In this document: piece by piece, positions 15,382 to 23,018 of the stretch
Layout: each line of letters begins with the position of its first letter
Numbering within the stretch: position 1 is the stretch's first letter
NCBI GenBank assembly: GCA_964450355.1
Contig: CAYVDH010000037.1
Location: 1-23,018 of the forward strand
Source of the DNA: CAYVDH01 sp964450355
Lineage (GTDB): Bacteria > Bacteroidota > Bacteroidia > NS11-12g > UBA955
Direction: 5' to 3'
DNA length: 23,018 bases
Program-made: the position numbers and the translations under genes
Notes under the pieces: generated by a model
What the model was told of the DNA's origin: nothing
What the model saw: only the letters and a program-made list of their open reading frames with translations
The model's database searches: none

Positions 15382-17724
15382 ATGAAAATAAAATATTTAT
15401 TAGGTCTTATTTTTTCAATTTATAGTTTGAATTTAACAGCTCAAACTTTTAAGCAAAACATCAGTGGTAAGATAACAGATTTACAATCTAATCAACCCAT
15501 CAATAATGCATTTGTAGAAGTGTTGGATTCAAATAAGTCAATAGCAAGTTCTTTTACCGATGCCAAAGGGTATTATAAAATATTAAATGTTCCAGTTGGA
15601 AGAATCAACATCAAGGTTTCAGCAAATGGATATGCAGAAATGATGCTGAATAATGTAGTACATATCAGTGGTAAAGAAACTGTTTTAGACATTGAATTAT
15701 CAGAAAAAATAAATCAAATAAAAAGTGTTAGTGTTAAATCTAAAAAAGGAATAAACAATGGAAGCATTTCTGTAAGTGCAAAATCATTTGATATTGAAGA
15801 TACCAAAAGATTCGCAGGAAGTAGAAATGATCCTGCACGTATGGCAAGTAATTTTGCAGGAGTAGTAGGTAATAACGATTCGAGAAACGACATCATTATT
15901 AGAGGTAATTCACCTCAGGGATTATTATGGAAAATGGAAGGGTTAGATATTCCCAATCCCAATCACTTTGGTTCGATGGGTGCAAGTGGTGGCCCAGTTA
16001 GTATTTTAAATAACAATGTACTTGCTAAGTCGGATTTTTTAATCAGTGCTTTCCCTGCTATGTACGGCAATGCTTTGGCTGGAGTATTTGATTTGCAAAT
16101 GCGAAGTGGAAATAAAAACAAAATGGAATACACCGGTCAGATTGGGTTTAATGGATTTGAATTCGGAATTGAAGGACCAATTTCTAAAATAAAAAAATCC
16201 TCTTTTATTTTGAATTATCGCTTGTCAAATTTATATGTTTTAAGTAAAATAGGCTTGAATTTTGGAACTGGAACTGCCATTCCAAATTATCAAGACATCA
16301 CTTTTAAATTGGACTTGCCACTTGGAAAACATAAATTGAGTTTTTTTGGAATAGGGGGGACGAGTAATGTTCATTTTACTGAAAAAGACAACCAAGATAC
16401 CACCAATTTTTATGGCAACTCCAACAGTGATTTAAAATACAAAACCAACATGGGAGTAGTAGGTGCAACTTATACTCATTTTGTCAATTCAAAAGCCAAC
16501 ATAAAAACATCTATAGGTACTACATACACTGGCGTAATTACTGCAGTAGATTCAGTGTGGGATGGCGGCAGCAGAATTGATTACCGTGATAATTCGAGCT
16601 TGGTGAGACACATTTTAAATTCTGCATTTAATTACAAGCAAAGCGCTAGATCAAATTATTCGCTAGGTTTGAATATTCAAAACAGCAGATTTAAATTTAA
16701 AGATAGTTTTTTTAATCAAAATAAATATTTTGTACTGCGAAATGAGCAAGGAAATACATCATTATTGCAATTATATGCAACCAATCAATACAAATTCAAC
16801 GAGGAAACAATATTGAATCTTGGAATACATTATCAATACTTGGTGTTAAATGGTTCTCAAGCAATAGAACCAAGAATTGGTATATCACATCAATTAAATT
16901 CAAATGTAAAACTAAGTGCAGGAAGTGGCATGCACAGCCAAATGCAACCTTTGCAAATGTATTTTCTTAAAACAAAAGTAAATGGTGTTGAATACTCAAC
17001 AAACAAAGAATTAGGATTTACTAAAAGCATACACAATGTATTGGCATTGGATTATAAAATAAATAAAACTTGGAGACATAAAACAGAAATATACTACCAA
17101 TATTTGTATGATATCCCTGTTACTCAATACTCATCTTATTACTCGGCAGTAAACGAAGGAACTGATTTTAATACACCCAATACAGACAGTTTAGTAAACA
17201 ATGGAACCAGTAAAAATTATGGGATTGAGTTTACTTTTGAGAAAAATTTTAATAAAGGATTTTATTTTCTCAATACCATTTCATTGTTTCAATCCAAATA
17301 CAAAGGCAGCAATGGTATAGAAAGAAATACAGCCTATAACAATAACTATGTTGTAAATTTATTGGCAGGAAAAGAAATTAAATTGAATGAAAAAAACACC
17401 ATTGCTTTTGATACTAAAATAGTGTTGGCTGGAGGTAAAAGATACACGCCTATTGATGAAGTCAATTCAAAATTATTGGGCAAAGAAATCCAAATAAGTA
17501 AGCAAACTTTTGAGAAACAATTTGATGAGTATTTCAGATTGGATTTTAAAATTACTTATCGCAGAAGCGGTAAACACATAACCCAAGAGTGGTTTGCAGA
17601 CATACAAAACATCACCAACAAGAAAAATGTTTTTTTGCAACAATTTGATAATAGACAAGGCAAAGTGGTTACACAATACCAATTAGGATTTTTCCCTAAC
17701 ATCAATTACAGAATTAATTTTTAA
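15382..17724 (+). CDS. TonB-dependent outer-membrane receptor with carboxypeptidase-regulatory-like domain
   Basis: Outer-membrane channel of 780 residues that would import a ligand using TonB energy. The signal peptide is residues 1-20 (ends LTAQ). A CarboxypepD_reg-like beta sandwich (about 27-108, ISGKITDLQSNQPINNAFVEV...) follows, as is common in Bacteroidota receptors. The plug domain spans about 120-245 and includes NDIIIRGNSPQGLLWKMEG. The rest is a beta barrel, closing with YQLGFFPNINYRINF, whose terminal aromatic is the usual BAM recognition residue. No SusD-like partner is encoded nearby, so it is not a classic Sus pair. The substrate is unknown. It lies just downstream of a Crp/Fnr-type regulator with a palindrome in its promoter region. 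Confidence 0.9.
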   Translation: MKIKYLLGLIFSIYSLNLTAQTFKQNISGKITDLQSNQPINNAFVEVLDSNKSIASSFTDAKGYYKILNVPVGRINIKVSANGYAEMMLNNVVHISGKETVLDIELSEKINQIKSVSVKSKKGINNGSISVSAKSFDIEDTKRFAGSRNDPARMASNFAGVVGNNDSRNDIIIRGNSPQGLLWKMEGLDIPNPNHFGSMGASGGPVSILNNNVLAKSDFLISAFPAMYGNALAGVFDLQMRSGNKNKMEYTGQIGFNGFEFGIEGPISKIKKSSFILNYRLSNLYVLSKIGLNFGTGTAIPNYQDITFKLDLPLGKHKLSFFGIGGTSNVHFTEKDNQDTTNFYGNSNSDLKYKTNMGVVGATYTHFVNSKANIKTSIGTTYTGVITAVDSVWDGGSRIDYRDNSSLVRHILNSAFNYKQSARSNYSLGLNIQNSRFKFKDSFFNQNKYFVLRNEQGNTSLLQLYATNQYKFNEETILNLGIHYQYLVLNGSQAIEPRIGISHQLNSNVKLSAGSGMHSQMQPLQMYFLKTKVNGVEYSTNKELGFTKSIHNVLALDYKINKTWRHKTEIYYQYLYDIPVTQYSSYYSAVNEGTDFNTPNTDSLVNNGTSKNYGIEFTFEKNFNKGFYFLNTISLFQSKYKGSNGIERNTAYNNNYVVNLLAGKEIKLNEKNTIAFDTKIVLAGGKRYTPIDEVNSKLLGKEIQISKQTFEKQFDEYFRLDFKITYRRSGKHITQEWFADIQNITNKKNVFLQQFDNRQGKVVTQYQLGFFPNINYRINF

Positions 17725-17753
17725 TTTAACTGGCATTTAGAATAATTTATTGG

Positions 17754-17786
17754 TTAGTCAATTCAAAAATAAAAGAATTAACTTTG
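17754..17786 (+). promoter_or_regulatory. Promoter of metG
   Basis: TAACTTTG (17779-17786) matches TAnnTTTG exactly and lies 10 nt before the metG ATG. The -33 is weaker: TTA at 17754-17756 with a 22-nt spacer, or TTG at 17750-17752 with a 26-nt spacer. It sits in the 72-nt gap after the TonB receptor gene, so metG can be transcribed independently. Confidence 0.55.
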
Positions 17787-17796
17787 CCCATTATTT

Positions 17797-19923
17797 ATGT
17801 CTAATTTTAAAAGAACACTTGTTACTGCCGCATTACCCTATGCCAATGGTCCTAAGCATATAGGTCATATTGCAGGAGCTTATTTACCTGCCGATATTTA
17901 TGTTCGTTTTTTAAGAAATATGGGCAAAGATGTTATATTTGTTTGTGGTAGCGATGAGCACGGAACAGCCATTCCCATTCAAGCTGCCAAAGAAGGAACC
18001 ACAAGTCAAGCAATTATTGATAGATACCATGCGCTTTTAAAATTAAATTTTGAGCAGTTAGGAATTGAATTTGATGTCTATCACAGAACAAGCTCTGAAT
18101 TGCATCATCAAACTGCTCAAGAAATATTTAAAGATTTATATGATAAAGGGGTATTTACTGAAGAAGTTAGTCAACAATATTTTGATGAACAAGCCAATAC
18201 TTTTTTAGCCGATAGGTACATCAAAGGCACTTGCCCTAATTGCAGTCATGACAGTGCCTATGGAGACCAATGCGAAAAATGCGGAAAAGCTTTAAGTCCA
18301 AGTGAGTTGATTAATCCAGTATCAACTTTATCTGGTAATACACCTATCATGAAAGAAACCAAACATTGGTATTTGCCTTTACAAAATTATGAACCATGGC
18401 TCAAAGAATGGTTAATAGAAGGTCATAAATCTGATTGGAAAAGCACAGTGTATGGTCAAAGCAAAAGTTGGATTGACGGTGGGTTAAGCCCAAGAGCAAT
18501 GACACGAGACTTGGATTGGGGTGTGAAAGTTCCCTTGCCTAATGCTGATGGTAAAGTGATGTATGTGTGGTTCGATGCTCCTATAGGTTACATATCTGCT
18601 ACCAAAGCTTTGTTTAAAGAATTGTCTGATAATAAAATTGAATACAGCTATCCACAAAATACAAAATTAAAAAATGTGAAAGCAGATGATTGGAAATTAT
18701 GGTGGCAAAATGAAGAAACCAGGCTGTTGCATTTCATAGGAAAAGACAACATAGTGTTTCATTGCATCATTTTTCCAGCCATGTTAAAAGCAACAGATAA
18801 ATACATATTGCCTGATAATGTTCCAGCCAACGAGTTTTTAAATCTTGAAGGAGATAAAATGAGCACCAGCAGACAATGGAGTGTAGAGATGGAAGATTAT
18901 GTTAAAGAATTTCCGGGTAAAGTAGATGTATTGAGGTATGTATTAACTTCTATAGCGCCAGAGACAAAAGATTCTGACTTTAGTTGGAAAGATTTTCAAA
19001 CCAGAAACAACAGTGAATTGGTGGCTATTCTTGGAAATTTTGTTAATAGAGTTGCCGTGCTAACACACAAATTTTATGAAGGGGCTAAAATTCCATCGAG
19101 TGTTGTTGTAAGAGAAAATGAAACTGAATTAATCAATGAGTTAAATAGATGCAAAAAAGCTATAGAGCAAAATATTGAACAATTTAAATTCAGAGATGCA
19201 TTAGCTGAATACATGAACATAGCAAGAATAGGAAATAAATATTTAGCAGAAAATGAACCTTGGAAAACAGTAAAAACAGATAAAGAATTAACTGATACAG
19301 TGATGTATCATTCGTTGCAATTAGTGGCGCATTTGGCTTGGTGGATGCAGCCTTTTATGCCATTTACTGCCAGCAAATTATTTGACATTCTCAACTTGAA
19401 AGCCGAAGATTATAAATTGAATTCTTTTGAACAACTGGCTGTTGGACATTCCATTAATGAAGCTAAACATTTATTTTCTAATATCGAGGATGATGTAATC
19501 AATAAACAAATTGAAAAATTAAACGCTACAAAACAAAAAATTGAAGAAAATAAATCCTCTGTTTTAAGCCCTATCAAAGAATCATTAAGTTTGAAATCCA
19601 GCATTAGTTTTGACGATTTTTCAAAAATTGATTTAAGGGTTGGAACCATTTTAGAAGCTGAAAAAGTGGAGAAAGCGGATAAGTTACTTAAACTGAAAGT
19701 GGATTTAGGGTTTGAAGTTCGAACCATTGTCTCTGGAATAGCATTGCATTTTTCTCCTGAAAGTTTAATAGGGAAACAAGTGTGTGTATTAGCTAATTTA
19801 GCCCCAAGGAAAATTAAAGGAATAGAAAGTAATGGCATGTTATTAATGGCGGAGAATGCTGATGGTAGTTTAAAGTTAATGCAACCTGGCGAGATAACAG
19901 TTCCTGGTAGCTCTATTGCCTAA
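17797..19923 (+). CDS. metG: Methionyl-tRNA synthetase with C-terminal tRNA-binding domain
   Basis: Charges tRNA-Met with methionine in the cytoplasm. The 708 residues match the long bacterial type. HIGH is at residues 21-24 and the second ATP-binding signature reads KMSTS at 354-358 (KMSKS type). The zinc-binding knuckle has four cysteines, CPNC (146-149) and CEKC (159-162). The anticodon-binding helical domain follows, with the MQPFMPFTASKLFD segment typical of the family. A lysine- and glutamate-rich linker (about 570-600) leads to a C-terminal EMAP/Trbp111-like OB fold at about 606-708 (FSKIDLRVGTILEAEKVEKADKL in its core), which binds tRNA and promotes dimerisation. All catalytic signatures are intact. 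The gene has its own promoter. Confidence 0.97.
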   Translation: MSNFKRTLVTAALPYANGPKHIGHIAGAYLPADIYVRFLRNMGKDVIFVCGSDEHGTAIPIQAAKEGTTSQAIIDRYHALLKLNFEQLGIEFDVYHRTSSELHHQTAQEIFKDLYDKGVFTEEVSQQYFDEQANTFLADRYIKGTCPNCSHDSAYGDQCEKCGKALSPSELINPVSTLSGNTPIMKETKHWYLPLQNYEPWLKEWLIEGHKSDWKSTVYGQSKSWIDGGLSPRAMTRDLDWGVKVPLPNADGKVMYVWFDAPIGYISATKALFKELSDNKIEYSYPQNTKLKNVKADDWKLWWQNEETRLLHFIGKDNIVFHCIIFPAMLKATDKYILPDNVPANEFLNLEGDKMSTSRQWSVEMEDYVKEFPGKVDVLRYVLTSIAPETKDSDFSWKDFQTRNNSELVAILGNFVNRVAVLTHKFYEGAKIPSSVVVRENETELINELNRCKKAIEQNIEQFKFRDALAEYMNIARIGNKYLAENEPWKTVKTDKELTDTVMYHSLQLVAHLAWWMQPFMPFTASKLFDILNLKAEDYKLNSFEQLAVGHSINEAKHLFSNIEDDVINKQIEKLNATKQKIEENKSSVLSPIKESLSLKSSISFDDFSKIDLRVGTILEAEKVEKADKLLKLKVDLGFEVRTIVSGIALHFSPESLIGKQVCVLANLAPRKIKGIESNGMLLMAENADGSLKLMQPGEITVPGSSIA

Positions 19924-20030
19924 GAGTATGTTTGTCTTTAAATCTACTAATCAATCAAGGGGAATTGATATTAAAATGAGTTAAAAAATTTAAATTGTTT
20001 GTTAAGAATAGATACAATTCCATATTTTAC
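19924..20030. other. AT-rich gap after metG
   Basis: No gene is visible. ATCAAT and ATTGAT form a 6-bp inverted repeat with an 8-nt spacer (about 19952-19971). It lacks a following T-tract, so it is not a convincing terminator. Confidence 0.4.
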
Positions 20031-20158
20031 AACCGTGAAATTTTGACTTAAATATTACGATAAACCGTAAAAATTCGACTTAATATTTATGATAAACCGT
20101 AAAAATTCGACTTAATTTTTATAATTAACCGTAAAAATTCGACTTAATTTTTTATATT
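20031..20158 (+). repeat. Four tandem 32-bp repeats upstream of the DUF4143 ATPase gene
   Basis: Four direct repeats with an exact 32-bp period start at 20031, 20063, 20095 and 20127. Copies 2-4 share an identical first 22 nt beginning AACCGTAAAAATTCGACTTA. Copy 1 is diverged (AACCGTGAAATTTTGACTTA). The last ~10 nt of each copy vary but stay AT-rich. Copies 3 and 4 contain the dyad AAAAATT-CGACTT-AATTTTT. There are no unique spacers, so this is not CRISPR. The array ends 6 nt before the ATG, and its last copy merges into the promoter. Confidence 0.9.
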
Positions 20159-20160
20159 TG
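20153..20160 (+). promoter_or_regulatory. -7 element TATATTTG for the DUF4143 ATPase gene
   Basis: TATATTTG matches TAnnTTTG and ends 4 nt before the ATG at 20165. Its first bases are the end of repeat copy 4, and the conserved AACCGTAAA of that copy occupies the -33 position instead of TTG. The transcript should be leaderless, and the repeats are positioned to control it. Confidence 0.6.
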
Positions 20161-20164
20161 CAAT

Positions 20165-21289
20165 ATGATTAATCGAATTTATTCTGATTTAATATCAAAA
20201 CAACTTAAAGTAAACAACAAAGTGTTGGTGTTGTACGGTGCAAGGCAGATAGGTAAAACTACCATGTTGAAAAATTTAAATTCTTCACTGAAAACGCTTT
20301 GGATAAATGGAGATTTAAAACGAAATCAAGAAATTTTATCTCAAAATGACATACAGGTAATAAAAGATTTCATAGACGACAATGAATTATTGATCATTGA
20401 TGAAGCGCAAAATATTCGAGATATAGGAAATGTATTAAAAATAATATACGATGAATTTCCTCAAGTGAAAGTGATTGCAACGGGAAGTTCTTCGTTGGAG
20501 CTAGCCAATGAATTAAAAGAGCCATTAACTGGAAGGTCAAAAACTCTACAAATGTATCCAATTGCAATGATGGAATTAAGAAAAACAAAATCAATAATTG
20601 ATTTAAAAGATGAGTTATTTACCTATTTAAACTATGGAATGTATCCTGAAGTATTGACTTTAAAAGGGGCAGAGTCTAAGAAAGCTCATTTGATGGAGTT
20701 GGTAAGTGCCTATTTATACAAAGATGTTTTGCAATTAAACAACATCAAACACTCTGATAAGATATACAAATTGTTGCAATTGTTGGCCTATCAAATAGGG
20801 TCTTTAGTTTCTATCCATGAAATTGCCAATGCATTGAAAATTAATCAAGAAACTGTAAATCATTACATCGATTTATTGGAAAAAGGGTTTGTGATAAAAC
20901 GCTTGTCGGGATTAAGCAACAATCCTAGAAAAGAAATTTCTAAAATGGATAAGTTTTATTTTATAGATGTAGGCATTAGAAATGCAATCATTAATAATTT
21001 TAGTGACATTGAAATTCGAAACGACAAGGGTGCTTTGTGGGAAAACTTTATATTCATGGAAAGGCAAAAATATTTATCATACAAAGGCTTAACAAGTCAA
21101 TCTTATTTTTGGAGAAGATATTCTGGAGCAGAAATAGATTTGGTGGAACAAAGAGATGGAATATTTCACGCTTTTGAATTTAAATGGAAAAATAAAAAAA
21201 CAAAAGTGCCTGCCTCGTGGGAAGAAGATTATCCTAATAATACATATACTTGTGTTGATGTAGATTCATTTAAAAACTTTGTAATTTAA
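20165..21289 (+). CDS. AAA_14/DUF4143 family ATPase
   Basis: P-loop ATPase of the AAA_14 plus DUF4143 architecture, 374 residues and complete. Walker A GARQIGKT is at 25-32, Walker B LLIIDEAQ at 75-82 and the sensor-like ATGSSS at 105-110, followed by LTGR (121-124). A helical middle part with a winged-helix-like segment (about 215-260, SLVSIHEIANALKIN...) leads to the C-terminal DUF4143 domain. This ends in a PD-(D/E)XK-like pattern: GAEIDLV at 321-327 and EFKW at 338-341. The residues D325, E338 and K340 would form the nuclease-like site. Such proteins are widespread, often multicopy and poorly characterised; no biochemical role is assigned here. Four 32-bp repeats form its upstream region. 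The following lipoprotein gene is 77 nt away and probably independent. Confidence 0.9.
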   Translation: MINRIYSDLISKQLKVNNKVLVLYGARQIGKTTMLKNLNSSLKTLWINGDLKRNQEILSQNDIQVIKDFIDDNELLIIDEAQNIRDIGNVLKIIYDEFPQVKVIATGSSSLELANELKEPLTGRSKTLQMYPIAMMELRKTKSIIDLKDELFTYLNYGMYPEVLTLKGAESKKAHLMELVSAYLYKDVLQLNNIKHSDKIYKLLQLLAYQIGSLVSIHEIANALKINQETVNHYIDLLEKGFVIKRLSGLSNNPRKEISKMDKFYFIDVGIRNAIINNFSDIEIRNDKGALWENFIFMERQKYLSYKGLTSQSYFWRRYSGAEIDLVEQRDGIFHAFEFKWKNKKTKVPASWEEDYPNNTYTCVDVDSFKNFVI

Positions 21290-21295
21290 TTTAAA

Positions 21296-21315
21296 AATAC
21301 CTGATTTTAGGTATT
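21296..21315. other. Small hairpin after the ATPase gene
   Basis: AATACCT, a 6-nt loop, then AGGTATT forms a 7-bp stem just past the ATPase stop codon. On the plus strand no T-tract follows, so termination there would be weak. The T-rich side faces the minus strand, where no gene ends. Confidence 0.35.
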
Positions 21316-21366
21316 AGCCCACTTCATTTTAAGATTTGTTTTGCTGACATAAATATCAAATCAATT

Positions 21367-21942
21367 ATGAAAAAATTAAATCAAACAAAATTAGCCATTA
21401 TTGCCTTGTTGTTGTTAACAGCATGCAGCGTTACCAAAAAAAGTGTAACATCAGACACAATGAACATCATTAAAACAGATGTAGTGACAAAGCCTCAGAT
21501 TGCAGACATTGAAGTAGAAAGTAGAAAAATTGAAGGTTTTGCTGAGGTAAGAAAAAAGGATTATTACCCAAATCCAAAAGAAGCTTGCGTAAATTTAGCC
21601 TTAAAAGACGCCACTAAAAAAGGCAATTGTGATGTGGTAGTTCAACCTATGTACGAAATAGAAGAATCTGGTAGGTACATCACTGTAAAAGTCACTGGTT
21701 TTGCTGGTAGTTATAAAAAATTTAGAGCCATTCAAGATGCAGATACAAGTACTTTTATTGCCTATGGTAAAATATCAAAAGCAATGAATGCAGATGTCGC
21801 AGAGCCCAAACAAGTAAATAAAGCAAGAAAATTCATGGCTGAAAACAATAACAAATCAGGGAATGGAGCAGGTAAAGGTGTGTTGAAAGTATTAGGGATT
21901 ACCTCCTTGATTTTAATCGTTGTTAATTTGATTACTAGGTAA
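21367..21942 (+). CDS. Putative lipoprotein of unknown function
   Basis: The family is not recognised. The 191-residue protein starts with a lipoprotein signal peptide; the lipobox LTAC is at residues 17-20, so C20 would be acylated and the protein anchored in a membrane facing the periplasm or outside. A central region (about 50-130) includes SRKIEGFAEVRKKDYYPNP, then CVNLALKDATKKGNCDVVVQ and a VKVTGFAGSYKKF strand, with two cysteines that could pair. A glycine- and asparagine-rich linker (about 158-172) precedes a hydrophobic C-terminal segment (about 173-190) that may be a second membrane anchor. The gene is followed by a barrel protein after about 60 nt on the same strand. No clean promoter box is visible. 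Confidence 0.8.
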   Translation: MKKLNQTKLAIIALLLLTACSVTKKSVTSDTMNIIKTDVVTKPQIADIEVESRKIEGFAEVRKKDYYPNPKEACVNLALKDATKKGNCDVVVQPMYEIEESGRYITVKVTGFAGSYKKFRAIQDADTSTFIAYGKISKAMNADVAEPKQVNKARKFMAENNNKSGNGAGKGVLKVLGITSLILIVVNLITR

Positions 21943-22003
21943 TTTTACTAAATTAATTTTTAGTTATTCAAATTTATATATATTGCAACAAAAACTACTT
22001 AAA

Positions 22004-22879
22004 ATGAAAAAATACACTTCACTGCTTTTTGTCCTCTTTTTGGTGTTTAAATTGCAAGTTTCTGAAGCTAAATCAATTGATTCTATAGTCTTGGATTTTT
22101 ACACTCTTGGAGCTAAAAATAAAACATCATATCAAACAAGAAAACATCAAAACTTTAAATTAAAAATAGACTATCCTTCAATCAAAAAATTAGATGTTAG
22201 CTACAAAAGTAAAAACATAGTTTATAAAGTAGCAAATTGGAACGGAGTAAATGAAGTGAAAGGCCCAATATCTAAAATTACTTATGAACAAGTGTTTCAA
22301 TTAAACAGTGACGCCATGGAATTTGTTGTAAAATTAAAAAAAGATAACAACGATTCTTTTGTTTTTGTATTCACAGTGTATGCCAACTCATATAGCACAG
22401 TGATACCAAGTGGTGGTCTAGCTTTTATGAACTTCAAGCAGCAATACAATTACTATTATTTAGCTGAAGAGAAACCAATTGGGTCGCCATTTAATGGAGA
22501 TAGTATTTATACCTTTGGATTGAATAGAGTAAAAGAAGGTTGGAGTACAAATTTTTATCTTGGAGCTAATTATAATTATGTTTTTTCTCGTAATGTTAGT
22601 GCAGGATTATCTACAGCATTAGGTTATAATTTAGGCTCAAAAACAGACCCATTAAATGCCCTGTTAGGATTAAATTTTTCAATGGGCAACCACATCCGTT
22701 TTAATGTTGGAGGTGGGCTTAGTTTTATGAAAATAAAGTGGATAGAAGAGTCATTTTTAAGCCAAAAAATAAACAGCAAATTCAGTTCGCCACCTACTGT
22801 ACCTGCTGGCATCAATAGATGGATGATAGGGCATTATTTTAACGTTGGAATTACCATTGCAAACTTTTCAAATCAATAA
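22004..22879 (+). CDS. Predicted small outer-membrane beta-barrel protein
   Basis: Exported protein of 291 residues. A signal peptide (MKKYTSLLFVLFLVFKLQVSEA) is followed by an N-terminal beta-rich domain (about 23-150) of unknown type. A C-terminal half of alternating strands (about 175-291), such as STNFYLGANYNYVF, VSAGLSTALGYNLG and RFNVGGGLSFMKI, resembles porin-like barrels of Bacteroidota. I chose the ATG at 22004; the in-frame TTG at 21983 lies within a TATATTG sequence resembling a -7 box and would put a charged, glutamine-rich extension before the signal peptide. A partial gene begins 18 nt downstream on the same strand, so the two are probably co-transcribed. Function is unknown; barrel prediction is from pattern only. 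Confidence 0.75.
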   Translation: MKKYTSLLFVLFLVFKLQVSEAKSIDSIVLDFYTLGAKNKTSYQTRKHQNFKLKIDYPSIKKLDVSYKSKNIVYKVANWNGVNEVKGPISKITYEQVFQLNSDAMEFVVKLKKDNNDSFVFVFTVYANSYSTVIPSGGLAFMNFKQQYNYYYLAEEKPIGSPFNGDSIYTFGLNRVKEGWSTNFYLGANYNYVFSRNVSAGLSTALGYNLGSKTDPLNALLGLNFSMGNHIRFNVGGGLSFMKIKWIEESFLSQKINSKFSSPPTVPAGINRWMIGHYFNVGITIANFSNQ

Positions 22880-22897
22880 ATTTATAATACAAATAAA

Positions 22898-23018
22898 ATG
22901 GAAACTACATACTACTTAAGCACCTTAACAGAGATTCAAATTGAAGTATTGAATGCTATGTTAGAAAAACAAGAAGTTCCTAATTGGGATTTGTACCAAA
23001 TACCAGCAGAATTTGAAA
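22898..23018 (+). CDS. Partial gene of unknown function, cut by the window end
   Basis: An ATG 18 nt after the barrel-protein stop codon opens a frame that stays open for 40 codons to the window edge. The visible residues begin METTYYLSTLTEIQIEVLN and include a tryptophan-aspartate segment (NWDLYQIPAEFE). There is no signal peptide, so the product is likely cytoplasmic. Family not recognised. Spacing suggests the same transcript as the barrel protein. Confidence 0.6.
   Translation, partial: METTYYLSTLTEIQIEVLNAMLEKQEVPNWDLYQIPAEFE

Noticed and set aside
19410..19838. 142-codon open frame on the minus strand
   Set aside because: It lies entirely inside the tRNA-binding domain of metG, which is clearly the real frame, and its product has no family features.
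20031..20158. Possible CRISPR array
   Set aside because: The 32-bp units follow one another directly with no unique spacers, and no cas genes are nearby.
21296..21315. Terminator of the ATPase gene
   Set aside because: The stem is only 7 bp and AT-rich, with no T-tract on the plus strand; recorded as a hairpin only.
21983..22003. TTG start for the barrel protein
   Set aside because: It would place MQQKLLK before a normal signal peptide, and the TTG sits in a -7-like TATATTG sequence.

Overview
The window looks like a low-GC chromosome segment of a member of the Bacteroidota. The supporting features are a C-terminal type IX secretion sorting domain, a TonB-dependent receptor with an N-terminal carboxypeptidase-regulatory-like domain, a GbsR/MarR regulator, a large MG2/alpha-2-macroglobulin protein, and many copies of the Bacteroidota -7 promoter element TAnnTTTG. 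Shine-Dalgarno sequences are weak or absent. Genus cannot be fixed from the sequence alone.

Layout, left to right. (1) 249-2838, plus strand: thioredoxin reductase trxB, then a cysteine-rich secreted protein with a T9SS C-terminal domain. (2) 2842-10570, minus strand: an M61 peptidase with a PDZ domain and a 1992-residue alpha-2-macroglobulin-like protein that keeps its CAEQ thioester motif. (3) 10626-12396, minus strand: the housekeeping operon tRNA-Gln(TTG)-prs-rplY (L25/Ctc), with a good promoter at one end and a symmetric terminator at the other. (4) 12435-14628, minus strand: a GbsR-type regulator followed by a translationally coupled operon of two paralogous small membrane proteins and a TIGR01777/SDR39U1 oxidoreductase. 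(5) 14762-17724, plus strand: a Crp/Fnr-type regulator and a TonB-dependent receptor. (6) 17797-19923, plus strand: methionyl-tRNA synthetase metG. (7) 20031-21289, plus strand: four 32-bp tandem repeats directly abutting an AAA_14/DUF4143 ATPase. (8) 21367-23018, plus strand: a lipoprotein, a small outer-membrane barrel protein and a gene cut by the window edge.

Most of this is ordinary Bacteroidota chromosome, and I do not see a complete novel defence, mobile or biosynthetic system. The most notable signals are regulatory. Several genes have a TAnnTTTG box ending exactly 4 nt before the ATG, which predicts leaderless mRNAs. Two matching dyads (ACTTTCA-N8-TGAAA) lie upstream of the GbsR gene and of its neighbouring operon. 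A perfect 12-bp palindrome sits where the -33 element of the TonB receptor gene should be. The 32-bp repeat array forms the promoter region of the ATPase gene. Every stretch without a gene is shorter than 300 bases.
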